Below are positions 1 through 7,586 of a DNA stretch of 64,000 nt, one piece after another. Each line of letters begins with the position of its first letter. The first letter of the stretch is position 1. Origin of the DNA: Marixanthomonas sp963974425 (GTDB lineage Bacteria; Bacteroidota; Bacteroidia; Flavobacteriales; Flavobacteriaceae); assembly GCF_963974425.1 (NCBI RefSeq), contig NZ_CAXBCK010000013.1:15917-79916 (forward strand), in the 5' to 3' direction. The notes under the pieces were generated by a model that was not told the DNA's origin, searched no databases, and worked only from the letters and a program-made list of their open reading frames with translations. A program made the translations under genes and the position numbers.

Positions 1-383
1 ATGCGTATGTCTCTTCATCTTGGTATGATTATAATGATATTAGTACATGGGATTACAGTGCCGTTCACGTTCGGGCCTCGCTTCAACTTCAAACAGCAGT
101 ACAATTAGAAACCTCTTTACAGAAATTGGTATATCGGTTTGAAAAAGAACAAGACAATCCCACTTTTTATCATGACCTCCCCCCCTCTTTATTACAAGAA
201 CATCTTCCTTTTATTGTTGGCTTTACAGCGCAACCCATTGCTATAGAAGGAATTGCCAAATACCATCAAGATGTCTCTGCAGATACCCGTGAGCGAATTT
301 GTAATAAGTTAAGGGGCAATCCTAGTACGGCAGCGGTAGCTACAGAAATAGAAAAGGAAACATCAAAACATTTATCTAAATGA
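1..383 (+). CDS. PaiB-type FMN-binding negative transcriptional regulator, C-terminal part
   Basis: The reading frame is open from base 3 to the stop at 381-383 and is cut by the window's left edge, so only about 126 C-terminal residues are seen. The start of this fragment (AYVSSSWY, then TWDYSAVHV a few residues on) and the later IVGF and IEG stretches match the PaiB / FMN-binding negative regulator family, which has a split-barrel flavin-binding fold. The family's role is only loosely established (repression of protease and sporulation genes in Bacillus). The stop overlaps the next start (ATGA), so the two are probably co-transcribed. The family call is from remembered motifs; the flavin site cannot be fully judged. 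Confidence 0.72.
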   Translation, partial: AYVSSSWYDYNDISTWDYSAVHVRASLQLQTAVQLETSLQKLVYRFEKEQDNPTFYHDLPPSLLQEHLPFIVGFTAQPIAIEGIAKYHQDVSADTRERICNKLRGNPSTAAVATEIEKETSKHLSK

Positions 384-925
384 AACGATTTTTTAAAACA
401 AATAAACGTGCGGTTTATGGAGGTATTATCGCCACTGTATTTACCGGATTGGGTGTTTTTTTATTAGGAAACTTAACTGGGTACGAAGCCAAACAATTGA
501 TCAGCACTTCGCTTTCAGGAATCAATATGTTATGTAATACCATTGTTTTAGCTTCGGCTACTATTTTGGCTTTATTATTAACCCTCTTAGGAATTAGTAC
601 GGGAACCGAATCTAAACTAAAAAACGATCATTATTTACAAGTTTTATCAATTGCAAAATTTGATACTGTTTTATTTGTTGGAGCTTTAATTTTATTTCAG
701 CTTTTTAATATTCCCATTACAGAAGCAGAAAATGTTCCTACGTCATGGTATACCGGTATCTATTGGACTACCCTATTTTTTTCTTCTGTTTTAAGTGGAA
801 TGATGATTACCGTTATTTTAATGCTATATGGGACAGTTACCAATATTATTAATATTGTAGGATTGGGGAGAGATCATTATTTAGTTCATGATGAAAAGAA
901 AGAAAAAGAGGAGGAGGAAACGTAA
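380..925 (+). CDS. Four-helix integral membrane protein, unknown function
   Basis: A 181-residue protein with a basic N-terminus and four hydrophobic segments (about residues 13-33, 46-72, 92-112 and 125-155). The tail is extremely charged (KKEKEEEE). It probably sits in the inner membrane with a cytoplasmic C-terminus. No catalytic motif is evident and I do not recognise a named family with certainty. The start overlaps the PaiB-like stop by four bases, which implies translational coupling. A DUF305 membrane protein follows about 50 bases later. Confidence 0.75.
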   Translation: MKRFFKTNKRAVYGGIIATVFTGLGVFLLGNLTGYEAKQLISTSLSGINMLCNTIVLASATILALLLTLLGISTGTESKLKNDHYLQVLSIAKFDTVLFVGALILFQLFNIPITEAENVPTSWYTGIYWTTLFFSSVLSGMMITVILMLYGTVTNIINIVGLGRDHYLVHDEKKEKEEEET

Positions 926-978
926 GCTGTTTTTAAATTAACTGGTTACAAAAAATATTAACCAAAAAAGAAACTAAC

Positions 979-1542
979 ATGGAAAATAAGAAAAACAACA
1001 GTAAAAATTATTTAAAATTTTTTGCCATGATTGGAACTTCCATGATGGCAATGTTTTTTTTAATGTACCTACATTCTTACCAAATAATAGACCATTTTTG
1101 GTTTAGTGAGACCCGCCTATTTATGACATTAATTATGGGCGGTTCTATGACAATTATTATGCTCTTGTATATGCTACAAATGTATAAAACCCCAAAAATG
1201 AATATTGCAATTCTCGCTCTTGGGGTTATATTGATACTAGGTCCTTTATGGCTCGTAAGAAGTCAAGTAACTGTTACGGATACTGACTATATGGAAGGAA
1301 TGATTCCACACCACTCCATTGCAGTTTTAACTAGCGAACGATCTCAAATAAAAGATGTAAGAGTAAGAGAACTTGCCGATAAAATTATTAAAGCACAGCG
1401 CAAGGAAATTATGGAAATGCAATGGCTAATACATGATATCAAAGAAAATGGAATTGTAGAAACAGAGGAAGAAAAGGAAAAACGTCCTGTTCCGAAATTT
1501 AAAGGGTCAACTAATAAAGAGACCAAAAATCTAAATGAATAA
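979..1542 (+). CDS. DUF305 domain membrane protein
   Basis: A 187-residue protein. Three hydrophobic helices (about residues 13-32, 41-65, 73-92) precede a soluble domain at about 100-155 that carries the DUF305 hallmark MEGMIPHHSIAV and a helical LADKII...EI..MQ stretch. DUF305 is a ferritin-like four-helix domain often found beside copper and other metal-handling genes; the paired histidines suggest metal binding. A Lys/Glu-rich tail closes the protein. A membrane-anchored DUF305 preceded by several helices is common in Bacteroidetes. The substrate is not known from the sequence. Confidence 0.85.
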   Translation: MENKKNNSKNYLKFFAMIGTSMMAMFFLMYLHSYQIIDHFWFSETRLFMTLIMGGSMTIIMLLYMLQMYKTPKMNIAILALGVILILGPLWLVRSQVTVTDTDYMEGMIPHHSIAVLTSERSQIKDVRVRELADKIIKAQRKEIMEMQWLIHDIKENGIVETEEEKEKRPVPKFKGSTNKETKNLNE

Positions 1543-1823
1543 AAGCGAAATGTAGAGCCAGGAGTTAGTGATTATACAAAAGATAATTAATAAGATGTAT
1601 GGTAGCCCCAAAAAGTTAACGGCTAAAATATCCTACTTTTTTATATACACATTTTAAAAGTTCGATTTTATATGGGTAGAAATATATTCTTCCGCGTTTT
1701 CCGCTTATAAATAAGAAAGTACTGTCATTAATTTTGCAGCTTATGTATTCTTTAACAGCCACTTAACCACTTTTTAAGAAAGGAATAAATACCTTGTTGT
1801 ATCTAATAAAAAAACTAAGAAAC

Positions 1824-2474
1824 ATGAACTTAAAAGCCCTTTTTTTAAATTGTACCTTAAAATATCCCCCTGAAGTTTCGAATACGCGTGCTTTTATAGA
1901 AAAAGCTGAATCGATTTTTAAAGATTTGCAAGTACAAACAGAAGTGCTTCGGTTATCAGATTATTCTATTAAGTTTGGTACTTCTTCAGATGAAAAGAAT
2001 GGCGATGAATGGCCTACCATATTAGATAAAATTAAAGCTGCTGATATATTTATTATAGCCACCCCAATATGGCGTGGAGATCGGAGTTCGATTGCTAAAA
2101 TGGTAGCCGAGCGATTGGATGGAATTTTGGAAGAAGGAAACAATGAAAATGGACAATATCCTACTTATAATAAAGTAGCAGGAGTAATAGTTGACGGAAA
2201 TGAAGATGGAGCTAAAAAGGCCATTTCGAGTATTCTTTTTGATTTTTCAGAACACGGTTTTACTGTGCCGGTCAATGCTTTTAGCTATTATGTAGGAGAA
2301 GCAGGTCCTGGTCCTAGTTATATAGAAGCCGAAGGAGATACACATGAGTTTACGAATAATATGCTATTAACCATGGCTCACAATATGATACACGTGGCCA
2401 CACTTTTAAAGGAAAACCCCTACCCGACCAATTTAAAGGAATTAGAAGAAAAAGCCACACAACTAAGTAAATAA
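1824..2474 (+). CDS. Flavodoxin-fold NAD(P)H-dependent oxidoreductase
   Basis: The protein starts best at the ATG at 1824, because MNLKALFLNCTL forms the first beta-strand of a flavodoxin fold. The frame is open upstream to a TTG at 1794, but that would add ten poor residues. About 216 residues. ATPIWRGDRSS near residue 80 corresponds to the flavin-contacting loop of NADPH-dependent FMN reductases, and GVIVDGNEDGAKKA near 120 to the second flavin loop. It is presumably a cytoplasmic FMN-using reductase of unknown substrate. A TAATTTTG element at 1729-1736 could be a Bacteroidetes -7 box, but no convincing -33 partner was found. It ends two bases before the next start. Confidence 0.8.
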   Translation: MNLKALFLNCTLKYPPEVSNTRAFIEKAESIFKDLQVQTEVLRLSDYSIKFGTSSDEKNGDEWPTILDKIKAADIFIIATPIWRGDRSSIAKMVAERLDGILEEGNNENGQYPTYNKVAGVIVDGNEDGAKKAISSILFDFSEHGFTVPVNAFSYYVGEAGPGPSYIEAEGDTHEFTNNMLLTMAHNMIHVATLLKENPYPTNLKELEEKATQLSK

Positions 2475-2476
2475 GC

Positions 2477-2899
2477 ATGAAATGCATTTGGTATATCATT
2501 TTCAGTATTCTGATTTCTTGCTCTTTTCCCCATGATAGTAAAGAAAGTTGGAAAAAAGCACAAACCAAAGGTTTAGTGGTCGGTGTCATCGATAATCCTC
2601 CTTTCGCCACAAAGCAAAATGACACCTTTGTAGGTAGTGAAATTCAATATATTAAACAATTTGCAAAAAATAATAAACTACAAATATCCTTTTATTCTGC
2701 TTCAGCATCTAAACTAATGGAGGGTTTAACAAATTATGAGTATTCGTTAGTTGTCGGAGGAATTGAAAAAAATACACCTTGGAAATCTGAGATAGGATTG
2801 AGCAAACCCTATGACAGCAAACATGTATTTGCTATCCCTAAGGGAGAAAATAAATTATTATTCAATTTAGAATCCTTTATCAATCTCTCTTCACCATGA
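2477..2899 (+). CDS. Short solute-binding (SBP_bac_3-like) lipoprotein
   Basis: A 140-residue protein with a lipoprotein signal (ILISCS; Cys about residue 15). The region that follows, GLVVGVIDNPPFA, is typical of the first lobe of family-3 extracellular solute-binding proteins, and it ends with a PKGEN stretch. The usual family length is 220 or more, so this is a short, essentially one-and-a-half-lobe version. No ABC permease or ATPase is nearby. Instead the stop overlaps the CDF exporter start (ATGA at 2896-2899), so it may act as a periplasmic ligand sensor for that exporter. The function is inferred from context only. Confidence 0.65.
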   Translation: MKCIWYIIFSILISCSFPHDSKESWKKAQTKGLVVGVIDNPPFATKQNDTFVGSEIQYIKQFAKNNKLQISFYSASASKLMEGLTNYEYSLVVGGIEKNTPWKSEIGLSKPYDSKHVFAIPKGENKLLFNLESFINLSSP

Positions 2900-3864
2900 A
2901 ATCTATAAACTCCTTTCATCTTCCGAAAAGTTTGCAAGAAAAACTTTCGAAAGCTAAACGTCTGGAATGGATTACTATTTGTTATTTGATAACCGTAGTC
3001 ATTCTAATGTATCTAGTAATGGGAAATTCACAAGCCATGAAAACCGCGTGGTTGGAAGATGCTTTAAGTATATTACCTGCTATCTCCTTTTTAATTGCTT
3101 ATCGTTTTTACAATAAAAAACCCACCCAGAATTTCCCATACGGCTATCATAGGGTGTTTGATATTGCGCATCTTACAGGAGCTTTGGCTTTATTTTTAAT
3201 GGGTTCTTACTTACTTATTGATTCGAGTATTAGTTTGCTTACTATTGAAAAACCAACTATTGGGTCGTTTACTATATGGGGGCAGCAAATTTGGTTAGGC
3301 TGGCTTATGATCGCATTATTAATTTACAGTTCTATTCCTGCGATGTTTCTGGGTCACGCTAAACTTCCTTTATCTAAAGCTTTGCACAACAAGATTCTAT
3401 TTACCGATGCACAGGCTCAAAAAGCAGACTGGACAACCGCTTTGGCGGCTATGCTAGGTATTGTCGGGGTAGGTCTCGGATTTTGGTGGGCTGATGCTAC
3501 AGCAGCACTTTTTATTTCTTTTTCTGTCTTAAAGGATGGTTACTCCAATTTAAAAGATGCTATTTTGGAGTTGATGGATCGACATCCTGTTACAGTAAAG
3601 AAAGAAAATGATACTATAGGCCAACGAGTTGTTAATTACTTATGTGATAATTATTCATCCGATATCATTGAAGTGGGGGTTCGTTTACGAGAACATGGGC
3701 AGACTTATTTTGGGGAAATTTTAATTATAAGCAATGCTCCAGTCAAATGTGAACAAATACGAAAAGACGTTCTAGAGCTCCACTGGAAACTAATAGATGT
3801 AAGTGTTATGCCAGTAACTTCCATTCCTCCTTATTTTTTAACTCGAACCAACATCACCAATTAA
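2896..3864 (+). CDS. Cation diffusion facilitator (CDF) family transporter
   Basis: A 322-residue inner-membrane protein with about six helices. CDF features are visible: a helix with an acidic residue (LEDALSILPAISF), the loop FPYGYHRVFD, and a later helix pair (DAQAQKADWTTALAAM, then WWADATAALF) with the Asp/His-type metal site positions. A soluble C-terminal domain follows at about 235-322. CDF proteins export divalent metals in exchange for protons. The specificity (Zn, Mn, Fe, Cd) cannot be read here. It is translationally coupled to the preceding solute-binding lipoprotein and followed after 22 bases by a SemiSWEET. Confidence 0.87.
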   Translation: MKSINSFHLPKSLQEKLSKAKRLEWITICYLITVVILMYLVMGNSQAMKTAWLEDALSILPAISFLIAYRFYNKKPTQNFPYGYHRVFDIAHLTGALALFLMGSYLLIDSSISLLTIEKPTIGSFTIWGQQIWLGWLMIALLIYSSIPAMFLGHAKLPLSKALHNKILFTDAQAQKADWTTALAAMLGIVGVGLGFWWADATAALFISFSVLKDGYSNLKDAILELMDRHPVTVKKENDTIGQRVVNYLCDNYSSDIIEVGVRLREHGQTYFGEILIISNAPVKCEQIRKDVLELHWKLIDVSVMPVTSIPPYFLTRTNITN

Positions 3865-3886
3865 ATGGAAACCTAAATTTTTTATT

Positions 3887-4150
3887 ATGGATGCTGTAAC
3901 GTTGTTAGGCTTATTTGCAGGTATTTGTACCACATCTGCTGTGGTACCACAACTGATTCGAGCTTGGAAAACAAAAAAAGTAAAAGATGTTTCTCCCATT
4001 ATGTTTGCAATTCTTTTATTAGGAGTAGGTCTTTGGGTTGTATATGGTGTTTTAAAAGATGATTTAGCCATCATCGTTACCAATGGTTTTTCCTTAGTTT
4101 TAAACATGAGCATGCTTTACTTAATGCTACGCTATAGCGGAAAAAAATAG
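3887..4150 (+). CDS. SemiSWEET-family sugar transporter
   Basis: An 87-residue protein with three hydrophobic helices, the length of bacterial SemiSWEETs, which dimerise to form a sugar channel. The PQ motif lies in helix 1 (TTSAVVPQLIRAWKTK), followed by a loop (KDVSPIMF) and helix 2 with a Trp. These are standard PQ-loop/SemiSWEET signatures. It sits 22 bases downstream of the CDF gene in the same direction. Substrates of family members include glucose and sucrose; the substrate here is unknown. Confidence 0.88.
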   Translation: MDAVTLLGLFAGICTTSAVVPQLIRAWKTKKVKDVSPIMFAILLLGVGLWVVYGVLKDDLAIIVTNGFSLVLNMSMLYLMLRYSGKK

Positions 4151-4258
4151 TCTTTCTTACAGTGTTGTTAATTTTCATTAAAATACGCTTAAACCTTTCT
4201 TAATCTACGTTTAGCTTATCGAATAATGATGTAATTTTAAGAAGAAAACAACAGAAAA

Positions 4259-4951
4259 ATGAAAGAAAAAATACAAACTTTTAAGGTGAATGAAAGCAAT
4301 TCTGTTTCCTCTTTAAAAAAACGTTTTCAAGAATTCATCGTGGAAAAAGATCATCCTTGTATTATGGCGCAAACTGTTTTTAAAATGGATGCCATAGACT
4401 TGCATGCTTACGATACATTTGGAACAAAAAAAACAGCTCGAAAACTAGTGGCTGATATTAAAAAATACGTAGATACCTATGATTTTGAGAGTAATAATTT
4501 TGTGACATTTTTAGCAGTATTTCCTACTGCTCAATTTAAAACCGAAGTAGCTTTTGAAAAAGCACTTTGGGAACAACTTCAACATATTCATGAAACCGAT
4601 ACAAGAACTTGGGATGAAACGGTATCTTCAAATCCTACCAAAGATACCTTTAGCTTTAGTATTGCAGGAAAAGCATTTTATGTAGTAGGAATGCATCCTA
4701 AAAGTTCTCGCATTGCCCGTCAAAGTCCTTTTGTAACTATTGCCTTTAACTTGCACTGGCAATTTGAACAATTGCGAGAAATGGGCAGCTACGACACCGT
4801 AAAAGAACGCATACGCGAACGGGATAAAGCATTACAAGGATCGATAAACCCTATGTTAGAAGATTTTGGTAATACTAGCGAAGCAAGACAGTACAGCGGA
4901 CGAAAAGTCGAAGATAATTGGAAGTGTCCGTTTCATCATCATTCATCTTAA
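4259..4951 (+). CDS. YqcI/YcgG-family (GntA-like) heme-dependent N-hydroxylase homologue
   Basis: A 230-residue cytosolic protein of the YqcI/YcgG family. Visible landmarks are a DHPCIMAQTVF segment near residue 36, YVVGMHPKSSR near 140, and the C-terminal WKCPF with Cys at about residue 223 followed by three His. The family includes the guanitoxin enzyme GntA, a heme-dependent oxygenase that N-hydroxylates a guanidino amino acid, and related arginine hydroxylases. A guanidino or amine substrate is therefore reasonable but unproven. A DUF1989 gene follows after 36 bases. A shorter relative lies at 16785-17249. Confidence 0.8.
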   Translation: MKEKIQTFKVNESNSVSSLKKRFQEFIVEKDHPCIMAQTVFKMDAIDLHAYDTFGTKKTARKLVADIKKYVDTYDFESNNFVTFLAVFPTAQFKTEVAFEKALWEQLQHIHETDTRTWDETVSSNPTKDTFSFSIAGKAFYVVGMHPKSSRIARQSPFVTIAFNLHWQFEQLREMGSYDTVKERIRERDKALQGSINPMLEDFGNTSEARQYSGRKVEDNWKCPFHHHSS

Positions 4952-4987
4952 AAAATTATATTATCAAATTTACTTATACAAAAAAAC

Positions 4988-5575
4988 ATGGTAAACGAAA
5001 TTCCCAAGCAATCAGGAACAGCTTTTGTGCTAAAAAAGGGAGAAAAACTAAGGGTAATCGATCCATTTGGACAACAAGTAAGCGATATGGTCCTTTTTAA
5101 CGCGACCGATCCCCGTGAAAAAATTTCATCTGGTAAAACTTTAGATTTTGAAGAAACTATTTTTATTACGAAAGGACATTATCTATGGAGCAACCGAAGC
5201 AACCAGATGATGAAAATTGTAGAAGATACCAATGGTAGAAACGATTTTTTATTAGCGCCTTGTAGTCCTGAAACCTTTTCCATTATGTACCAATATGATG
5301 GTTATCATCCCAGCTGTTTTGAAAACCTATACACTAATCTTGCTCCCTACAACATACAACCCGATGATGTACCGACTGCCTTTAATATTTTTATGAATGT
5401 ACAAGTAGCTGAAAGCGGTGCCCTATCGGTAGAACCACCTATGAGTAAAGCGGGAGATTATGTAGCGTTTGAAGCTTTGATGGATCTTATTGTAGGGCTT
5501 ACCGCTTGTTCAGCAGAAGACAGCAATGGAGGTAGTTTTAAACCCATTGCATACTCCGTAATTGCTGTAAAATAA
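4988..5575 (+). CDS. DUF1989 (urea carboxylase-associated) family protein
   Basis: A 195-residue cytosolic protein of the DUF1989 family. DPFGQQVSDMVLFN near the N-terminus, GHYLWSNRSNQM in the middle and a C-terminal ALMDLIVGLTACSAE followed by N-G-G are family hallmarks; a Cys/Glu-based metal site is known in the family. Two DUF1989 paralogues (CgdA, CgdB) form the carboxyguanidine deiminase of the guanidine carboxylase pathway. Here a single copy stands alone, with no carboxylase or allophanate hydrolase in the window. It is paired with the YqcI/YcgG-type gene 36 bases upstream, which suggests a joint role on a guanidino compound. Confidence 0.83.
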   Translation: MVNEIPKQSGTAFVLKKGEKLRVIDPFGQQVSDMVLFNATDPREKISSGKTLDFEETIFITKGHYLWSNRSNQMMKIVEDTNGRNDFLLAPCSPETFSIMYQYDGYHPSCFENLYTNLAPYNIQPDDVPTAFNIFMNVQVAESGALSVEPPMSKAGDYVAFEALMDLIVGLTACSAEDSNGGSFKPIAYSVIAVK

Positions 5576-5672
5576 TTTTCACTTTTATTTCTACTTTTTT
5601 TTGCTGGTAAACAATACTTTAAATAAGTACTATGAATGTTATAGTAACCCATTCTGACAGTTAAAAAAAAAT

Positions 5673-6110
5673 TTAGTTATTGGTATTATTTGACACCTTT
5701 TTATTTAGATAACCAAAAACTATATTTACTACCACTACTAATACAGTGAATCCTGCTAAGACATCGTAGATTCCCATTCCAGCCAAACAACCTGCAGCCG
5801 CACAACACCATATAGTGGCTGCAGTAGCTAAACCTTCTACTTTTCTTTTACTATTGCTTCTCAAGATAACCCCTGCTCCTAAAAACCCAACTCCCACCAC
5901 AATTTGCCCAATAATACGGGTCATATCTGTTGTTTCGTGATTTATAAAAGTCAATGCAATCATTACATAAATCGCTGCTCCCATGGTAACGAGCATATTC
6001 GTCTTCAAGCCCGCATGTTTTCCTTTCATTTGTCGTTCTAACCCCATAAAAAAACCCGCAACTAAAGCCGCAATACTTTTAAGTAAAAAATCCGTAAACT
6101 CTATATCCAT
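5673..6110 (-). CDS. MgtC/SapB family membrane protein
   Basis: A 145-residue protein with four hydrophobic helices. LVAGFFMGLERQMKGKHAGLKTN is the MgtC/SapB N-terminal signature, and VVGVGFLGAGVI with GLATAATIW is the second conserved block. The soluble C-terminal domain of Salmonella MgtC is absent, as in the SapB-like short form. Family members help survival at low magnesium or in acid and modulate the F-ATPase in pathogens. The gene is 17 bases downstream of the SDR gene in the same direction, probably one unit. Nothing visible indicates Mg regulation. Confidence 0.9.
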   Translation of the reverse strand: MDIEFTDFLLKSIAALVAGFFMGLERQMKGKHAGLKTNMLVTMGAAIYVMIALTFINHETTDMTRIIGQIVVGVGFLGAGVILRSNSKRKVEGLATAATIWCCAAAGCLAGMGIYDVLAGFTVLVVVVNIVFGYLNKKVSNNTNN

Positions 6111-6127
6111 TATTTCTACATTTAGTG

Positions 6128-6976
6128 TTAAGCTCCCACTAATTCCCCTCCATTAACATGAAGAAATTGCCCTGTCATATAACTGCTATCTTCACTTGCT
6201 AAAAACACGTATGCCGGAGCTACTTCACTAGGTTGGCCTGCCCTACCCAATAAAGTGTCTTGTCCAAAATCTGAAACATTATTAAATGTAGCAGGTATAA
6301 GAGGTGTCCATATAGGTCCTGGAGCTACCCCATTTACCCTAATTTTCTTTTCTGCCAACATTTTTGCAAGGGAGCGAGTAAATGTTACAATAGCCCCTTT
6401 GGTACTGGAATAATCTAATAGGTGGCCGCTTCCTCGATAAGCAGTAACAGAAGCTGTATTAATGAATACTCCCTTTTCTTTGAGATGTGGAAGTGCGGCC
6501 TTAACAATATGAAAATACGGATATATGTTCGTTTGAAAAGTGGTGTGCAATTGTTCTTCCGATATATCCTCTATATTATCTTTCGGAAATTGAACCGCTG
6601 CATTATTCACTACAATGTCAACACCCCCATAGGTTTCCACACATTTTTTTATGGCCTCTTTGCAAAATTTCTTTTCTTTTACATCACCTTGCAACAGCAA
6701 ACATTGCTTCCCCTCTTTTTCAACTAACTCTTTGGTGTGTTTGGCATCTTCGTTTTCTTCTACATATATAATAGCGATATTGGCTCCCTCTCGCGCAAAA
6801 TGTACAGCTACACTTCTTCCAATACCACTATCTCCACCCGTTATAAAGGCTATTTTATTCTTTAATTTATCACTTCCTTGGTAATTCTTTCGAATAACCT
6901 CTGGAACAGGATTCATTTTATGTTCTTTCCCTGGTTGTTTTTGTGATTGTTCTGGAAATTTATCTGGCTTGCCCAT
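6128..6976 (-). CDS. SDR family oxidoreductase (YhdF/YghA-like general stress type)
   Basis: A 282-residue cytosolic short-chain dehydrogenase. After a hydrophilic 40-residue N-terminal arm (KFPEQSQKQPG), the Rossmann motif TGGDSGIGRSVA lies near residue 47. NNAA follows, then a catalytic Ser/Tyr/Lys set (NTASVTAY... and YSSTKGA). The extended N-arm and MNPVPE segment are typical of the YhdF/YghA subgroup, often found among stress genes and annotated as glucose or aldehyde reductases. It is flanked by MgtC and by a 45-residue hydrophilic ORF, all on the minus strand. Confidence 0.9.
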   Translation of the reverse strand: MGKPDKFPEQSQKQPGKEHKMNPVPEVIRKNYQGSDKLKNKIAFITGGDSGIGRSVAVHFAREGANIAIIYVEENEDAKHTKELVEKEGKQCLLLQGDVKEKKFCKEAIKKCVETYGGVDIVVNNAAVQFPKDNIEDISEEQLHTTFQTNIYPYFHIVKAALPHLKEKGVFINTASVTAYRGSGHLLDYSSTKGAIVTFTRSLAKMLAEKKIRVNGVAPGPIWTPLIPATFNNVSDFGQDTLLGRAGQPSEVAPAYVFLASEDSSYMTGQFLHVNGGELVGA

Positions 6977-6994
6977 ACAAATGCTTTTACATGT

Positions 6995-7132
6995 TTAGTG
7001 AAATAACGCTTTTAATTTCTCCCACCAGTTTTTCGAGTCTTTATCGTTTCGCTGATGTGTTTCGCCTTCCATCTTTTTTTGATGGGTTTCATCGGCTACT
7101 ACGTGCTTTTTATTTTGATCTTCTTTATCCAT
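6995..7132 (-). CDS. Small hydrophilic protein, 45 residues
   Basis: Reading the minus strand from an ATG at 7132 to TAA at 6995 gives a 45-residue, highly charged peptide. It begins MDKEDQNKKH and ends with an aromatic amphipathic tail NWWEKLKALFH. There is no signal peptide or membrane segment. The position, 18 bases upstream of the SDR start and downstream of the Rho_N-like gene, suggests co-transcription within the stress cluster. I recognise no family. Evidence for real coding is the clean spacing and a composition like the other short stress ORFs at 17576 and 24936. Confidence 0.55.
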   Translation of the reverse strand: MDKEDQNKKHVVADETHQKKMEGETHQRNDKDSKNWWEKLKALFH

Positions 7133-7184
7133 ATTACTTTAGATTACAGTATCTGGTTTATTATCTCGATGAGACATGTTTTTA

Positions 7185-7433
7185 TCAATGATTACGAAGC
7201 GCTTTAATAAGTTCCTCTTTATCCATAGTACTATACCCATCAATACCAATCTTTTTAGCTTGTTGCTCCAAATCTTCTTTGGTGCGTTTTTCATACTTCT
7301 TGGCACTTCCGCCTTTTTCACCAGAGTTTTCGGTATTAGCAATTCGAGCGGCTTTTTCTTTGCTCATTCCTTCGTCTCGAAGGTCTTCATACTTTTCATC
7401 GTCTTTTATCTGATTTCCGTGATTCTTTGTCAT
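7185..7433 (-). CDS. Rho termination factor N-terminal-like small stress protein
   Basis: An 82-residue hydrophilic protein. The N-terminal half has a conserved DEKYEDLRDEGMSKEKAARIANT segment known from small DUF7218/Rho_N stress proteins. The C-terminal half (TKEDLEQQAKKIGIDGYSTMDKEELIKALR) is a Rho_N/SAP-like helical fold that usually binds nucleic acid. It lies at the head of the minus-strand group with the 45-residue ORF, SDR and MgtC genes. A longer out-of-phase ORF overlapping it looks like a shadow. The function is presumably stress-related nucleic-acid binding, by inference. Confidence 0.82.
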   Translation of the reverse strand: MTKNHGNQIKDDEKYEDLRDEGMSKEKAARIANTENSGEKGGSAKKYEKRTKEDLEQQAKKIGIDGYSTMDKEELIKALRNH

Positions 7434-7586
7434 AATCTTTATTTTTTATTTTACCTTATATTAAAATTAGCATATATTCTTCTGAAAATCTGTTAACTAT
7501 AGCCTAATGAAGTATTAAAAAATTGCGCTATTGTGAACTCATTATCCCATTTTAAAGTACATTTTCATGTATTAGACTTCGTTAAA

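Noticed and set aside
1729..1736. TAATTTTG as a promoter -7 box upstream of the flavodoxin gene
   Set aside because: There is no TTTG or TTG at a suitable distance upstream, and TAnnTTTG matches occur by chance in such A+T-rich DNA.
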